A stretch of DNA of 64,000 nucleotides from Paraburkholderia atlantica (lineage in GTDB: Bacteria; Pseudomonadota; Gammaproteobacteria; Burkholderiales; Burkholderiaceae): contig NZ_WHNQ01000008.1 of assembly GCF_009362785.1 (NCBI RefSeq), forward strand, positions 186,001 through 250,000. Direction: 5' to 3'. The notes below the pieces were generated by a model. The model was not told the DNA's origin. It did no database searches and saw only the letters and a program-made list of their open reading frames with translations. The position numbers were made by a program, and so were the translations under genes. This document shows, piece after piece, positions 54,652-64,000 of the stretch (positions are counted from its first letter, which is position 1; every line of letters starts with the position of its first letter).

Positions 54652-56430
54652 GTGACGGCAGTTCGGACATTGGAGAAATTCGGCTTTGGCGTCGACTACG
54701 CGCAGGCCGACGTAGTGGTGGTCGGCGGTGGCGGCGCGGCGTCGCGTGCTGCCGTGTCGGCGGCACAGGCCGGTGCGAAGGTCCTCATGCTGGCCAAGGC
54801 GCCGGTCGGACAGGGTGGCAGCACGGTGCACGGCGCCAGCGAAATCATGAGCATGGGGGCATCCGGCTACGGCAGTCCCGACGACAGCGCAACCGTGCAC
54901 TACGAAGACACGATGCGTCCGGCAGCCGGCTTCATCGACCGCGACCTGGTGCGCGTTCTGGCGGAGGACGCACCGAAGCGCATCGCAGACCTGATCGAAC
55001 TCGGCGTGCCGTTCGACCGCGTCGCTGATGGCTATAAGCTCATCCGCAGCGACTTCGGCAGCTTTGCGCGCGCGCTAGGCGTGAAGGGCAAAACCGGCAA
55101 GGCCTTCGTGGGCGCGCTCGCCGAACAAGGCAGAAAGCTCGGTGTCGAGACCCGTCAGCCGGCGGCGTTGATCGACCTTCTGCGCGATTCGACAGGGCGC
55201 GTGAGCGGCGTGGTTGCGATGGATCTCGATTCGCGGCGGCTGCTGGTGGTCTCGGCGGGGGCCGTCGTGCTTGGCACTGGCGGCGCGCACGGTCTGTTCT
55301 CGCAGCAGGTGTCGACAGCGGAGATGACCGGTGACGGCCAGGCGATCTGCTTCCGCCACGGCGCAGAACTCGTGAACATGGAGTTCCACCAGTTCGGGCC
55401 GGCGATGGTGCACCCTTACGTGCAACTCTTCAGCAAGTCGTGCTTCATCCTGCATCCGAAGATGCTCAATCGCGACGGTCGCGAATTCCTCCCGGACTAT
55501 CTGCCGACGGGCGTGACGCCCGAGGCTGCAATGGACGAGAAGGTGTTTCCGTTCACGATCTCGAACGAGTCGCGCTATATCGATATCGCGATCGCAACGG
55601 AAATCGCGCAGGGCAGGGGCACGGAACGCGGCGCGGTGCATTTCTCTTTCGCCGACATCGCCGAGGAACGGTTGGCGGCCACCATTCCGAACACCCTGCG
55701 CTGGATGCGCGCCAAGGGGCTCGATCCGAAGCGTGATCTGCTCGACGTCGGGATTGCTTTTCAATGCCTGAATGGCGGTGTCCGGATGACCAACACCGAC
55801 GCGATGTCGACCATCGAGGGGCTCTTCGTGATCGGCGAACTCGCGGGCGGTGTGCGCGGTCCGGATCGTCCGGGCGGCAACTCGCTTGCAGAAGGTCAGG
55901 TTTTCGGTCATCGCGCAGGCGTGGGTGCGGCCGCATTCGCACGCGGCAGCGCGGCGCCCGGCACGTCCGATGTGGCGCCGCTTGCACGGCGTCTCGAAAC
56001 GGCGCTGAAACGGAATGCGTCGTTCGACGCTCGACGTATCGCCTCCGATCTGCGTGCAGCGATGCAGGCGCATTGCCTCGTCGAGAAGACGGAAAGCGGT
56101 CTGAACATCGCGTTAGCCGCCGCTCGCGAGGCGCGCGCGGAGTTTGCCGCAGGGGGCGGGGCCACGCCGCCGCAGGTGATCGATGCGTTGACGATCGACA
56201 ACATGGCGACGACTGCCGACGTGATCGTGCAGGCGTGCATCGAGCGGCGCGAATCGCGCAGCAGCCACTATCGCACCGACTTTCCTGAGCGCGACGACGC
56301 CCGTTTCAGTCATGCATTGACCATCACGCGCGGTGAGGCCGACCCGTTCCGCCTCGCCTTCGACGTGCTCGATTACCCCCGTGCCGAACTCACGGACGCA
56401 TCGCATTCCCAGGTGGCAAATCATGGATAA
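54652..56430 (+). CDS. FAD-binding dehydrogenase, fumarate reductase/succinate dehydrogenase flavoprotein type
   Basis: 592 aa from a GTG at 54652 with CGGAGACAGA upstream. The dinucleotide fold DVVVVGGGGAASRAAVSAAQ is near residue 20; GQGGSTVHGASEIMSMGA follows. GGVRMTNTDAMSTIEGLFV and ELAGGVRGPDRPGGNSLAEG near residue 390 are typical of the flavoprotein subunit family. No iron-sulfur subunit is adjacent. It probably oxidises or reduces an acid intermediate; the role is uncertain. The stop overlaps the CoA-transferase start by 8 bp. Confidence 0.85.
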   Translation: MTAVRTLEKFGFGVDYAQADVVVVGGGGAASRAAVSAAQAGAKVLMLAKAPVGQGGSTVHGASEIMSMGASGYGSPDDSATVHYEDTMRPAAGFIDRDLVRVLAEDAPKRIADLIELGVPFDRVADGYKLIRSDFGSFARALGVKGKTGKAFVGALAEQGRKLGVETRQPAALIDLLRDSTGRVSGVVAMDLDSRRLLVVSAGAVVLGTGGAHGLFSQQVSTAEMTGDGQAICFRHGAELVNMEFHQFGPAMVHPYVQLFSKSCFILHPKMLNRDGREFLPDYLPTGVTPEAAMDEKVFPFTISNESRYIDIAIATEIAQGRGTERGAVHFSFADIAEERLAATIPNTLRWMRAKGLDPKRDLLDVGIAFQCLNGGVRMTNTDAMSTIEGLFVIGELAGGVRGPDRPGGNSLAEGQVFGHRAGVGAAAFARGSAAPGTSDVAPLARRLETALKRNASFDARRIASDLRAAMQAHCLVEKTESGLNIALAAAREARAEFAAGGGATPPQVIDALTIDNMATTADVIVQACIERRESRSSHYRTDFPERDDARFSHALTITRGEADPFRLAFDVLDYPRAELTDASHSQVANHG

Positions 56431-57646
56431 GAAGCAAGTCGGCCCGTTGTCGGGCTACCGCATTCTCGATCTCACCGTCATGACCGCGGGTCCGGTCGGT
56501 ACAGTGCTGCTTGCCGACCTCGGCGCGGACGTGATCAAGGTTGAGGAACCGAAGGCCGGTGACCTCTCGCGCAATCTCGGTAATCAATTCGTCGAAGGCG
56601 AAAGCGTGCAGTTCCTGTCGCAGAACCGTAACAAGCGCAGCATCCGCCTCGACCTGAAGTCGCCGAAAGGACGCGATGCATTTCTGCGCATGGCGGAGCA
56701 CGCGGATGTCGTCGTCGAAAATTTCCGGCCAGGCACGGTGGATCGGCTCGGCATCGACTATGAGGCCGTGAAAGCGCGCAATCCGATGATCGTCTATGCA
56801 AGCGTGTCGGCGTTCGGACAGACCGGTCCATACGCCGCGTGGCCCGCAAACGATCCCATCGTGCAAGCTGTCGCAGGTCTTATGGACATGACGGGCGAAG
56901 CCGGCGGCAATCCGGTTCGGCTCGGCGCGCCGTTGCCGGACTTCGGCGCGGCTGCGCTGCTGGCGTTCGGCATCTCTGCGGCGCTGTTGCATCGCGAACG
57001 GCACGGCGAAGGTCAGCGCATCGATACGTCGCTGCTGTCGGCTGCGCTTTTCAGCACCATCCCGCGCGACGGCGAGACGCTGAGAAGCGGTAAAGCGCCG
57101 GAGCGCCTCGGCAGCGGCCATCCGACGATGGTGCCGTATCGCAACTATCAGGGCTCCGATGGCCGCTATTTCTTTGCCGCCTGCTTCACCGAAAAATTCT
57201 GGCAGAACCTTTGCCGGGCGTTGGGCCGCAAAGACTTGCTGAGCGATGAACGCTTTGTCGGCAACACCGCGCGGACTGCTAATCGGCATGCGCTCGACGT
57301 CATCCTCGAACAGCAGTTTCTGCTGCATACCGCCGAATACTGGGTGGCGCATCTGAGCGCCGCGGACGTGCCATGCGCGATCGTGCAGGACTATCACACC
57401 GCGTTGACGCAGGACCCGCAGATCGCGCATAACCACGCGGTCGTCGAGATCGAACATCCGCTTGCGGGCAGGGTAACGAACATCGCGAGTCCGGTGAATT
57501 TTCACGGCAGCCCGGTAGCTTACCGCCGTGCGCCGCCCACGCTCGGACAACATACGGCTGAAGTACTTGCCGAGTTCGGTTTCGCCGAGGAGGAGATCGC
57601 AGCACTCGAAGGTCGTGAACCGGCCGCCGTCGGAGAGAAGTCATGA
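56423..57646 (+). CDS. Class III CoA-transferase (CaiB/BaiF family)
   Basis: 407 aa. GYRILDLTVMTAGPVGTVLL at the N-terminus, NKRSIRLDLKSPKGRDAFLR, ENFRPGTVDRLGIDYE and a catalytic Asp near 155 (GLMDMTGEAGG) are the family hallmarks. It moves CoA from a donor such as succinyl-CoA to a carboxylic acid, activating the imported substrate for the acyl-CoA dehydrogenase. It is linked by overlap to both neighbours (8 bp before, 4 bp after). Confidence 0.9.
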   Translation: MDKKQVGPLSGYRILDLTVMTAGPVGTVLLADLGADVIKVEEPKAGDLSRNLGNQFVEGESVQFLSQNRNKRSIRLDLKSPKGRDAFLRMAEHADVVVENFRPGTVDRLGIDYEAVKARNPMIVYASVSAFGQTGPYAAWPANDPIVQAVAGLMDMTGEAGGNPVRLGAPLPDFGAAALLAFGISAALLHRERHGEGQRIDTSLLSAALFSTIPRDGETLRSGKAPERLGSGHPTMVPYRNYQGSDGRYFFAACFTEKFWQNLCRALGRKDLLSDERFVGNTARTANRHALDVILEQQFLLHTAEYWVAHLSAADVPCAIVQDYHTALTQDPQIAHNHAVVEIEHPLAGRVTNIASPVNFHGSPVAYRRAPPTLGQHTAEVLAEFGFAEEEIAALEGREPAAVGEKS

Positions 57647-59283
57647 AATCGTACACAACTGACTACGTGATCGTCGGCGCGGGGACGGCGGGTTGCGTGC
57701 TCGCCAACCGCCTGACCGAAGACCCGAACGTCAAAGTGATTCTTGTCGAAGCCGGCGAGCGCGATCGTCACCCGTTCATCCACGTACCGGCCGGCTTCGT
57801 GCGCTTGCTCGATCATCCAACCGTGACGTGGCGCTATCGCACGCGGGCCGACGCCGAGACCAGCGGCCGCGCAATCCTGTTTCCGCGTGGACGCGGACTC
57901 GGCGGTTCCAGCGCGATCAATGGCCTGCTTTATGTGCGCCCGTTTGCGGAGGATATCGATAGCTGGGAGCAGTCGGGCGCCAGGGGCTGGACCTTCGGCA
58001 ACTGTCTGCCGTTCTACCGCCGCTCCGAAACGTGGACCGAGGGCAGTAGTCCGCAACGCGGCACGCATGGTCCGATCCAGGTCAGCCGGGTGGAGAATCC
58101 GCCGGAGATTTGCGGTGCGGTCGTGCAAGCCGCCCAAAAGGCCGGTCTCGAGTTTCTGGATGATCCAAACAGCGACACGCGCGGTCCATCGATCTGGTAC
58201 TACCAGCAAACGCGAGACGGACGTCGCCGGTCCAGCGCGGCGCGCGGTTATCTGCGGCCCGCAATGGCGCGGCCGAATCTCACGGTGGTGACCGGCGTCC
58301 AGGTGTCCGGGCTCGACATGAACGGCACGCACGTGAGCGGCATCAATGCGACAACGACCGCGGGCGTTCCGATCCAGTTTCGCGCGACCCGCGAGGTCAT
58401 CCTGAGCGCCGGCGTGATCGGCACGCCAAAGCTGCTGGAAATGAGTGGCATCGGCGATAAGGACGTGCTCGACAATGCGGGCATTCGAACACGCATCGCG
58501 TTACCGGGCGTCGGCAACAATTTGCAGGATCACTATGTAGTCCGGCTCGGCTATCGGGTCCGGGGTGCAGGTACCGCGAACGAGCGCTCGCACGGACTCG
58601 CGCTCGCGCGCGAGATGATGCGCTACGTCGTGTCGGGGACCGGCGTACTGACCTATAGTGCGGCGATCGTCGGCGGCTTCGCACAGACGCGGCTCGCAAC
58701 CCGGCCCGACGTGCAGTTCGTGATCGCGCCAGGCAGCTTCGCCGAGGGACGGATCGGAGTGCTGGAGTCGGAGCCCGGCGTCTCCTGCGGCGTCTGGCAG
58801 ATGCGCCCGGAAAGCCGTGGGCACGTGCACATCACCAGCAGCGAGGTCGCGGCAGCGCCGACGATCGCACCGTCATACCTCAGCAGCGAACTAGACCGCA
58901 ACACGATGGTGGAAGGGCTCAAGATCGGCCGCCGGATCTTCGCGCAGCCCGAGGTCGCCCGCTATATCGTCGACGAAACCGTACCGGGCCGTCAGGCGGA
59001 CACTGATGAGGCGTTACTGCAATACGTGCGTGACAATGGCTCGACTGTGTATCACGCGGTTGGCACGTGCCGGATGGGAGAGGACGAAATGAGCGTCGTC
59101 GATTCTGAAATGCGGGTGCGTGGAACGACCGGCCTGCGCATCGTCGACGGCTCGGTGATGCCGTCGATAACCTCGACCAACACCAATGCGACGGTGCTAA
59201 TGCTAGCCGAGCGCGCAGCTGACATGATCCGTTCGCCGATGACTGCGCGCACGGCTTCGGCAGATTCGAAGGAGACGGTATGA
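57643..59283 (+). CDS. GMC-family FAD oxidoreductase (choline dehydrogenase-like)
   Basis: 546 aa. The FAD loop [18 protein letters not shown] (5-22), the GMC signature [18 protein letters not shown] (about 84-101) and the C-terminal HAVGTCRMG (catalytic His about 471) with [10 protein letters not shown] are intact. Such enzymes oxidise primary or secondary alcohols to aldehydes or ketones. In this operon it may oxidise a hydroxyl group of the substrate before or after CoA activation. ATGA overlaps tie it to the CoA-transferase and to etfB. Confidence 0.9.
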   Translation: MKSYTTDYVIVGAGTAGCVLANRLTEDPNVKVILVEAGERDRHPFIHVPAGFVRLLDHPTVTWRYRTRADAETSGRAILFPRGRGLGGSSAINGLLYVRPFAEDIDSWEQSGARGWTFGNCLPFYRRSETWTEGSSPQRGTHGPIQVSRVENPPEICGAVVQAAQKAGLEFLDDPNSDTRGPSIWYYQQTRDGRRRSSAARGYLRPAMARPNLTVVTGVQVSGLDMNGTHVSGINATTTAGVPIQFRATREVILSAGVIGTPKLLEMSGIGDKDVLDNAGIRTRIALPGVGNNLQDHYVVRLGYRVRGAGTANERSHGLALAREMMRYVVSGTGVLTYSAAIVGGFAQTRLATRPDVQFVIAPGSFAEGRIGVLESEPGVSCGVWQMRPESRGHVHITSSEVAAAPTIAPSYLSSELDRNTMVEGLKIGRRIFAQPEVARYIVDETVPGRQADTDEALLQYVRDNGSTVYHAVGTCRMGEDEMSVVDSEMRVRGTTGLRIVDGSVMPSITSTNTNATVLMLAERAADMIRSPMTARTASADSKETV

Positions 59284-60029
59284 AAGTGCTGGTAGGTGTA
59301 AAGCGAGTGGTCGACTACAACGTGAAGGTCCGGATCAAGTCGGACGGCACGGGTGTCGACATTGCAAACGTGAAGATGTCGATGAATCCGTTCGACGAAA
59401 TCGCGGTTGAGGAAGCGGTGCGGTTAAAGGAAGCCGGCGTGGTTAGCGAGGTGGTGGCGGTTTCTTGCGGTGTTGCTCAGGCGCAGGAGACGCTGCGTAC
59501 GGCGTTGGCGATAGGCGCGGATCGTGCTGTCTTGATCGAGTCATCCGAAGACCTGCAGCCTCTGGCCGTTGCCAAGCTGCTCAAGGCGCTGGTCGACAAG
59601 GAACAGCCTTCGTTGGTATTGCTGGGCAAGCAGGCCATCGACGACGACTCGAACCAGACCGGGCAGATGCTCGCCGCTTTGGCTGACCTTCCGCAAGCGA
59701 CGTTCGCTTCGGAGGTCGTTGTGGCTGACGGGAAGGCGACCGTGTCCCGCGAAGTGGACGGCGGAGCTGAAACGCTGTCGCTGACGCTTCCCGCCGTGGT
59801 CACCACTGATCTACGCCTGAACGAGCCGCGCTACGTGACATTGCCGAACATCATGAAGGCGAAGAAAAAGCCGCTGCAAACGATCAGGCCCGAAGACCTC
59901 GGCGTCGATGTCACGCCGCGTCTTAAAACACTGAAAGTCGCCGAGCCGCCCAGGCGTTCCGCCGGGGTGACAGTGCCGGACGTAAAGACGCTGGTCGAGA
60001 AGCTGAAGACCGAAGCGAAGGTGCTTTAG
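59280..60029 (+). CDS. etfB: Electron transfer flavoprotein, beta subunit
   Basis: 249 aa. [36 protein letters not shown] and [20 protein letters not shown] are EtfB hallmarks, including the AMP-binding and dehydrogenase recognition regions. EtfB and EtfA form a heterodimer that takes electrons from acyl-CoA dehydrogenases to ETF-ubiquinone oxidoreductase. The start overlaps the GMC gene stop by 4 bp, so etfB is translationally coupled to the catabolic operon. It may nevertheless be the general ETF of the cell. Confidence 0.95.
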   Translation: MKVLVGVKRVVDYNVKVRIKSDGTGVDIANVKMSMNPFDEIAVEEAVRLKEAGVVSEVVAVSCGVAQAQETLRTALAIGADRAVLIESSEDLQPLAVAKLLKALVDKEQPSLVLLGKQAIDDDSNQTGQMLAALADLPQATFASEVVVADGKATVSREVDGGAETLSLTLPAVVTTDLRLNEPRYVTLPNIMKAKKKPLQTIRPEDLGVDVTPRLKTLKVAEPPRRSAGVTVPDVKTLVEKLKTEAKVL

Positions 60030-60054
60030 ATAGAACGGCAACTATGTTGCATGG

Positions 60055-60088
60055 GACTGGAGTAAGCGCTAAAGCGCTAACTCCAGTC
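60055..60088. repeat. 34-bp near-perfect palindrome between etfB and etfA
   Basis: GACTGGAGT (60055-60063) pairs with ACTCCAGTC (60080-60088), and an inner AGCGCT appears on both sides, with only a few unpaired A bases. In RNA it would form a long hairpin 18 bases before the etfA start. There is no T-run. It could tune the ratio of etfB to etfA, or be a binding site or dispersed repeat. Confidence 0.8.
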
Positions 60089-60106
60089 GACACGGAGACA
60101 AAGCAA

Positions 60107-61048
60107 ATGACGAATCTGGTTAGCTTGGTAATAGCAGAACACGATAATGCGTCGATCAAGGCAGCGACGCTGACTACCATTGCCGCGGCGAAGAAGATCG
60201 GCGGTGAAGTTCACGTGCTGGTCGCGGGTCACAATGCGCAGCCCGTAGCCGACGCGGCAGCGAACATCGTGGGCGTTAGCAAAGTATTGCTGGCCGATGC
60301 GCCGCAACTCGAAGTGGGCCTCGCGGAAAACGTCGAAGCGACGGTGCTGAATATCGCAAAGAACTATTCGCACATCCTGGCTCCGGCCACCGCCTACGGC
60401 AAGAACGTCGTGCCGCGTATCGCCGCGAAGCTCGACGTCGCTCAGATCAGCGACATCACCGCAGTCGATTCACCCGATACGTTCGAGCGTCCGATCTACG
60501 CGGGCAACGCAATTGCGACAGTGCAATCTCAAGACCCGATCAAGGTCATCACGGTACGCACGACTGGCTTCGATGCCGTCGCAGCGGAAGGCGGCAGAGC
60601 TTCGGTCGAGGAGCTCGAAGCCGCAGCCGACGCAGGCATCTCGCAGTTCGTGAGCCGCGAAGTGACGAAGTTCGATCGTCCGGAACTGACGTCGGCAAAT
60701 ATCATCGTGTCGGGCGGCCGGGGTCTCGGCAGCGGCGAGAACTACACGAAGGTGCTGGAGCCTTTGGCAGACAAGCTCGGTGCAGCGATGGGCGCATCGC
60801 GTGCAGCCGTCGATGCGGGCTACGTGCCGAACGACTATCAGGTCGGTCAGACGGGCAAGATCGTCGCGCCGCAACTGTATATCGCGGTCGGCATTTCGGG
60901 TGCGATCCAGCACCTTGCGGGCATGAAGGACTCGAAGGTGATCGTCGCGATCAACAAGGATAAAGAAGCGCCGATTTTCAGCGTCGCGGATTACAGCCTC
61001 GTCGGTGACCTGTTCACCGTCGTGCCCGAACTCGTCGGAAGCCTATGA
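60107..61048 (+). CDS. etfA: Electron transfer flavoprotein, alpha subunit
   Basis: 313 aa from the ATG at 60107 (CGGAGACAAAG upstream). The N-terminal [19 protein letters not shown] and the FAD-binding C-terminus [35 protein letters not shown] and [19 protein letters not shown] (each in part) are EtfA signatures. It carries the FAD of the ETF heterodimer. It is 78 bp after etfB with a strong palindrome between, and is the last gene of the operon. Confidence 0.95.
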   Translation: MTNLVSLVIAEHDNASIKAATLTTIAAAKKIGGEVHVLVAGHNAQPVADAAANIVGVSKVLLADAPQLEVGLAENVEATVLNIAKNYSHILAPATAYGKNVVPRIAAKLDVAQISDITAVDSPDTFERPIYAGNAIATVQSQDPIKVITVRTTGFDAVAAEGGRASVEELEAAADAGISQFVSREVTKFDRPELTSANIIVSGGRGLGSGENYTKVLEPLADKLGAAMGASRAAVDAGYVPNDYQVGQTGKIVAPQLYIAVGISGAIQHLAGMKDSKVIVAINKDKEAPIFSVADYSLVGDLFTVVPELVGSL

Positions 61049-61919
61049 GGCCCTTGATGACTGGCTGCTCGCGTTCACTGGGCGGAGAAACCATTGGATC
61101 ATTCACAAGAGATCCGGCGAAGCGCAGCGATTGCGGCGAACGCCGAAGATGCGGACATCTGGCGATGGTTTGCTAACCTTGTCGAGGAACGCCGCATTCG
61201 CTGGTGTCTTGCCAATGGTAGCTGGTTGGTGAGCGTCGATCATCGTCACGTCGCCACGGATAAAAACTTCGACGAGGCAATTCGTGGTGCCAGACTCCGC
61301 ACTCAAAGAAGGGATGACGAAACGGTTCGGGGCAATCTTCTACGACGACGCGTCGCGTGAACTGGCATAGCTTGCTGCCGTGCCCTGTCGCCAATCGAAA
61401 CCTTGTACCGCCGACGTTGCCGTAAGCGATCGCGCGCTTTTTCGCTTTTTCAACATTGGGATACCTGGTGTTCATACCGGCATCATCGACGCCGTTGCCT
61501 AACTGTCGGCTTTGACCGGTGTCCTTGAGTGACGGCACAGAACGTCCGTTCCCGCGCTGATACCTGCCTTTTAATCTGCGACGGCCCCCACCGGCGACAA
61601 TGGGTCGGTTTGGTGCATTCGCCGGCGCGACGGAGGCCGTCACGAAAAAACGTTCGCCAGCAGGCAGGACCCGGCCAACTGCGGTCGATCGTCGATTCCG
61701 CAGACTGGCGATTTGAAAGACTGCTTTGCAGCTCAGAGCTGACACCGGACACAGATCATACTTTCACCCAAGAGGAGCAAACGAAAAGTCGCGAATAATT
61801 CAACGACATTTAAGTCGCTACATCCCGACGGCGCGCCGGCGCACGCCCAACAATCCGTCGTTCTTCGCTACCGAATTGTCGGGCGCTGATCGCTCACCGC
61901 GGTTGTAACGATCCGGGCT
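61049..61919. other. Gene-poor stretch after etfA
   Basis: 871 bases with no recognised gene. One short frame (61094-61360) is listed separately as doubtful. A minus-strand frame near 61330-61500 contains a fragment MNTRYPNVEKAKKRAIAYGN that reads like protein but has no ribosome site and fits no family I know. No repeats or RNA gene were seen. Confidence 0.5.
61094..61360 (+). CDS. Doubtful small hypothetical protein
   Basis: 88 aa, MDHSQEIRRSAAIAANAEDA at the start and a segment RRIRWCLANGSWLVSVDHRH with NFDEAIRGAR after it. GGCGGAG lies about 13 bases before the ATG. The amino-acid mix and the WCLAN...FDEAIR part look protein-like, but the C-terminal 15 residues are Arg-rich and unlike a real end. 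It begins 46 bp after etfA on the same strand. Function unknown; it could be chance. Confidence 0.35.
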   Translation: MDHSQEIRRSAAIAANAEDADIWRWFANLVEERRIRWCLANGSWLVSVDHRHVATDKNFDEAIRGARLRTQRRDDETVRGNLLRRRVA

Positions 61920-62399
61920 TCAAAGCCCCAACTCGCTCAGTCCCGGATGATCGTCCGGCCGACGGCCCAAGGGCCAGTGATACTTGCGCTCGGATTCCTT
62001 GATCGGCATATCGTTGATGCACGCATACCGGCGTTGCATAAGGCCATCCTCGCCGAACTCCCAGTTCTCATTGCCGTAGGAGCGGAACCAGTTGCCCGAG
62101 TCGTCGTGCCATTCGTAGGCGTAGCGCACGGCAATGCGATTGCCGCCGAACGCCCACAGTTCCTTGATCAGACGATACTCGTGTTCCTTCTTCCATTTGC
62201 GCTCGAGGAACGCCTGCGCTTCCGCGCGATTGTTCGCGAACTCTGCGCGATTGCGCCATTTCGTGTCGAGCGAATAGGCGAGCGCGACCTTGGCGGCGTC
62301 GCGCGAATTCCAACCGTCTTCCGCGAGACGGACTTTCTCGATGGCCGTCTCCAGCGTGAACGGGGGAAGCGGCGGGCGAATTGCTGCGGGTGAAGTCAT
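61920..62399 (-). CDS. NTF2-like protein (DUF1348 type)
   Basis: 159 aa from the ATG at 62399, which has an AAGGAGAT ribosome site. [40 protein letters not shown] and [20 protein letters not shown] match small NTF2-fold proteins called DUF1348, of unknown activity. The open frame continues upstream to an ATG at 62540 and would add 47 residues that look like a twin-arginine lipoprotein signal ([16 protein letters not shown] then LSGC). Which form is made is unclear; the strong ribosome site favours the short one. It follows cynS on the minus strand. Confidence 0.8.
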   Translation of the reverse strand: MTSPAAIRPPLPPFTLETAIEKVRLAEDGWNSRDAAKVALAYSLDTKWRNRAEFANNRAEAQAFLERKWKKEHEYRLIKELWAFGGNRIAVRYAYEWHDDSGNWFRSYGNENWEFGEDGLMQRRYACINDMPIKESERKYHWPLGRRPDDHPGLSELGL

Positions 62400-62545
62400 T
62401 TCGGATCTCCTTGTAGGGTACAGCGCGTTGCTGGTGCTCGACGTGGAGCGCGGCCTCGTCATCGTGCAACCCGAGAGGGCAAGGCCGCCCGAAGCAAGCG
62501 CGGCACCGGTGCTCAGTAAGAATTTTCGTCTATGCATCATTGGGT

Positions 62546-63016
62546 TCAGAACGGCTTGGTCGGCAGATACTTGCCGTTGAGCGTGATGACGGCGCGCTCG
62601 CCGCCTTCGGGGTCCGGAACCTTCTGGATATCGAGCTTGAAGTTGATCGCGCTGATGATGCCGTCGCCGAATTTCTCGTGAACCAGCGCCTTCAACGTCG
62701 AGCCGTAGACCTGCACCATTTCGTAGAAGCGGTAGACGGTGGGATCGGTCGGCACGCCACCCGGAATGCTGCCGCGCACGGGAATGGTTTGCAGCAGGCG
62801 CACGGCGTCGGCGTCGAGCCCGAGGCGTTCCGCGACCAGCTTCGCCGCGTTCTCCGGCAGCGCATGCTGACCGAGCAGCGCGGCTGTCGTGTATGCGAGG
62901 CTCAAGCCCGTGCCTTCGTTGATGGCTTCGAAGGTGAGGTTCTTGCGCACCTTCGCGTCGACGATCGTTTCCGTCAATGCTTCGCGTGCGTTCGGTGTGA
63001 CTTGCGATTGGGTCAT
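62546..63016 (-). CDS. cynS: Cyanate hydratase (cyanase)
   Basis: 156 aa, as in E. coli. The catalytic residues Arg96, Glu99 and Ser122 are at the expected positions ([16 protein letters not shown] and DGIISAINF). The enzyme converts cyanate and bicarbonate to ammonia and two CO2 (via carbamate), detoxifying cyanate and supplying nitrogen. AAGGAGCAAC precedes the ATG at 63016. It lies 63 bp after the carbonic anhydrase gene, which restores bicarbonate for it. Confidence 0.96.
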   Translation of the reverse strand: MTQSQVTPNAREALTETIVDAKVRKNLTFEAINEGTGLSLAYTTAALLGQHALPENAAKLVAERLGLDADAVRLLQTIPVRGSIPGGVPTDPTVYRFYEMVQVYGSTLKALVHEKFGDGIISAINFKLDIQKVPDPEGGERAVITLNGKYLPTKPF

Positions 63017-63079
63017 GATGTTGCTCCTTGGGTAAAAATCAACCTGGTGAGATCGACAGTCGGTGTGACGAGCCGGGAA

Positions 63080-63739
63080 TCAGAGCGCAGCCACGCACTC
63101 GGCGGGCGTCGCGGTGACATCGGGATGCGCAGCGAGCGGCACGAACTGGCGGGTCGCGGCGTCGAGCGCGTCGATCGAGCCGGATTCGATGTCGTAGACC
63201 CATCCGTGCAAATTCAGGCGGCCTTGCGCGAGTCCCAGTGCAACTGAGGGGTGGGTCTTGAGGTTGTCGAGCTGGGCGATGACGTTCTCGCGCACCATCG
63301 AGTCGACGCGCTCGCGCTCGCCCGCATGTTCACGCGCCTCGTTGACGAGCCTCGCCGAGTCGGCGTAGCGCAGCCAGTTCGCGACAGCGGGCATATGGTC
63401 GAGGCACTTGCACGTCGCGACGGCCGTCATCGCGCCGCAGTCCGAGTGGCCGCATATCACCACATCCGTCACGCCGAGCGCGGCCACCGCATATTCGACC
63501 GTTGCCGACACACCGCCGGGCTCAGGACCGAACGAAGGCACGATGTTGCCGGCATTGCGGATCACGAAGAGATCGCCCGGTTCGCGCTGCGTGACCAGTT
63601 CGGGAACCATGCGACTATCGGAACAGGAAATGAACAGTGTGCGCGGCGTCTGACTGGTGGCCAGCTTGCGGAACAACTCCCTGCGCGCGGGCATGATGTC
63701 CCGCTGAAACTTCAGAAAACCGTCGATGATCTCTTGCAT
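63080..63739 (-). CDS. cynT: Beta-class carbonic anhydrase of the cyn operon
   Basis: 219 aa. Zinc ligands and catalytic dyad are visible: Cys39, Asp41, Arg43 (SCSDSRM), His98 and Cys101 (CGHSDCGAM). It hydrates CO2 to bicarbonate, keeping cyanase supplied. The ATG at 63739 was chosen because GGAGCAG lies just upstream; an ATG at 63751 would add four residues. It is the first gene of the minus-strand operon with cynS and is divergent from cynR. Confidence 0.93.
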   Translation of the reverse strand: MQEIIDGFLKFQRDIMPARRELFRKLATSQTPRTLFISCSDSRMVPELVTQREPGDLFVIRNAGNIVPSFGPEPGGVSATVEYAVAALGVTDVVICGHSDCGAMTAVATCKCLDHMPAVANWLRYADSARLVNEAREHAGERERVDSMVRENVIAQLDNLKTHPSVALGLAQGRLNLHGWVYDIESGSIDALDAATRQFVPLAAHPDVTATPAECVAAL

Positions 63740-63891
63740 GGTCTGCTCCATTCAATCTGGCGTTCGTTGCGGTGTCGCTCAGTGCGATGCGTTGAACAGA
63801 GAATGAACCTGTTCCGTCATAGTGTCCAAGACGGGTTTATGATGCTCACCATAGGCAATGCCAATAGTTATCGAGAACGAGGAAATTCGCC
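63740..63891. promoter_or_regulatory. Divergent cynT-cynR control region
   Basis: 152 bases between the two starts. ATAGGCAATGCCAAT (near 63851-63865) contains the inverted repeat GGC-AAT-GCC and resembles a LysR-type T-N11-A site, a reasonable CynR-binding candidate. Promoter boxes are not certain. Confidence 0.4.
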
Positions 63892-64000
63892 ATGCTGTTG
63901 CGTCATATCCGTTACTTCCTGGCCGTCGCGGAACACCGCAATTTCACGCGCGCCGCCGAGGCGCTGCACGTTTCGCAGCCCACGCTGTCGCAGCAGATAC
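63892..64000 (+). CDS. cynR: LysR-family regulator CynR, N-terminal part (cut by window end)
   Basis: Only the first 36 codons are in the window: [20 protein letters not shown] then [16 protein letters not shown], the classic LysR helix-turn-helix start. Position, divergent from cynT-cynS, identifies it as CynR, which activates the operon when cyanate is present. GAGGAAATTCGCC carries the ribosome site. The effector domain lies outside the window. Confidence 0.85.
   Translation, partial: MLLRHIRYFLAVAEHRNFTRAAEALHVSQPTLSQQI

Noticed and set aside
60055..60088. Rho-independent terminator between etfB and etfA
   Set aside because: No T-run follows and termination would break an obligate gene pair.
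61330..61500. Minus-strand fragment as a DUF4148-like gene
   Set aside because: No signal peptide or start fits, and the match is too weak to name.

Overview
The window is GC-rich DNA with dense, often overlapping genes. Protein content points to a betaproteobacterium of the Burkholderia/Paraburkholderia type: a tetrahydromethanopterin (H4MPT) C1 cluster with a DmrB-type flavoprotein, CbbR/LysR and AcoR-like regulators, SsuR-style sulfonate uptake genes and a cyn operon. The species cannot be fixed from the sequence alone. No rRNA, tRNA, CRISPR array or intact insertion sequence was seen.

Region 1 (1-4.1 kb) is the end of a Calvin-Benson cluster: cbbP (partial), cbbT, cbbA and rpe/cbbE. Region 2 (4.1-17.2 kb) holds genes for making and using H4MPT: a DHPS-like protein, dmrB, a sigma54 activator, a FolB-like aldolase, fae, a CitG-like protein, two ATP-grasp proteins, mch, mtdB, beta-RFAP synthase and a carbinolamine dehydratase. 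Region 3 (17.6-28.9 kb) encodes a PQQ methanol dehydrogenase with the lanthanide-type Asp-Tyr-Asp signature (xoxF), its cytochrome (xoxG), xoxJ, two unknown exported proteins, a CbbR-like LysR regulator, and a complete mxaRSACKL-type maturation block although no mxaF or mxaI is present. Read together, regions 1-3 suggest methanol to formaldehyde (XoxF), formaldehyde to methenyl/formyl-H4MPT (Fae, MtdB, Mch), then formate and CO2 by enzymes outside the window, and CO2 fixation by the Calvin cycle.

Region 4 (29-34.4 kb) is accessory. A GlxA-type regulator and a DJ-1/PfpI isonitrile-hydratase-like gene appear to be an originally divergent pair that was split. Between them lies an A/T-richer island bracketed by a 72-bp direct repeat (68 of 72 identical). 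It carries a small carrier-like protein, an HExxH metallopeptidase and an exported OmpA-like protein: a candidate secreted effector/immunity module.

Region 5 (34.4-43.6 kb) has two back-to-back sulfonate/taurine-type ABC importers and a polar amino-acid-type ABC importer followed by an M14-type deacylase; a GTTGG-containing motif recurs upstream of each. Region 6 (43.9-61 kb) has an MmgE/PrpD protein, a gene-poor scar, and a divergent catabolic locus: D-2-hydroxyacid dehydrogenase, GntR regulator, fused TRAP permease and TRAP binding protein on the minus strand; aldehyde dehydrogenase, HpcH/HpaI aldolase, acyl-CoA dehydrogenase, FAD dehydrogenase, CoA-transferase, GMC oxidoreductase and ETF beta/alpha on the plus strand. 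This looks like uptake, CoA activation, oxidation and aldol cleavage of an unidentified organic acid. Region 7 (61-64 kb) is a gene-poor stretch, an NTF2-like protein, and cynS and cynT (cyanate breakdown) with a divergent, truncated cynR.
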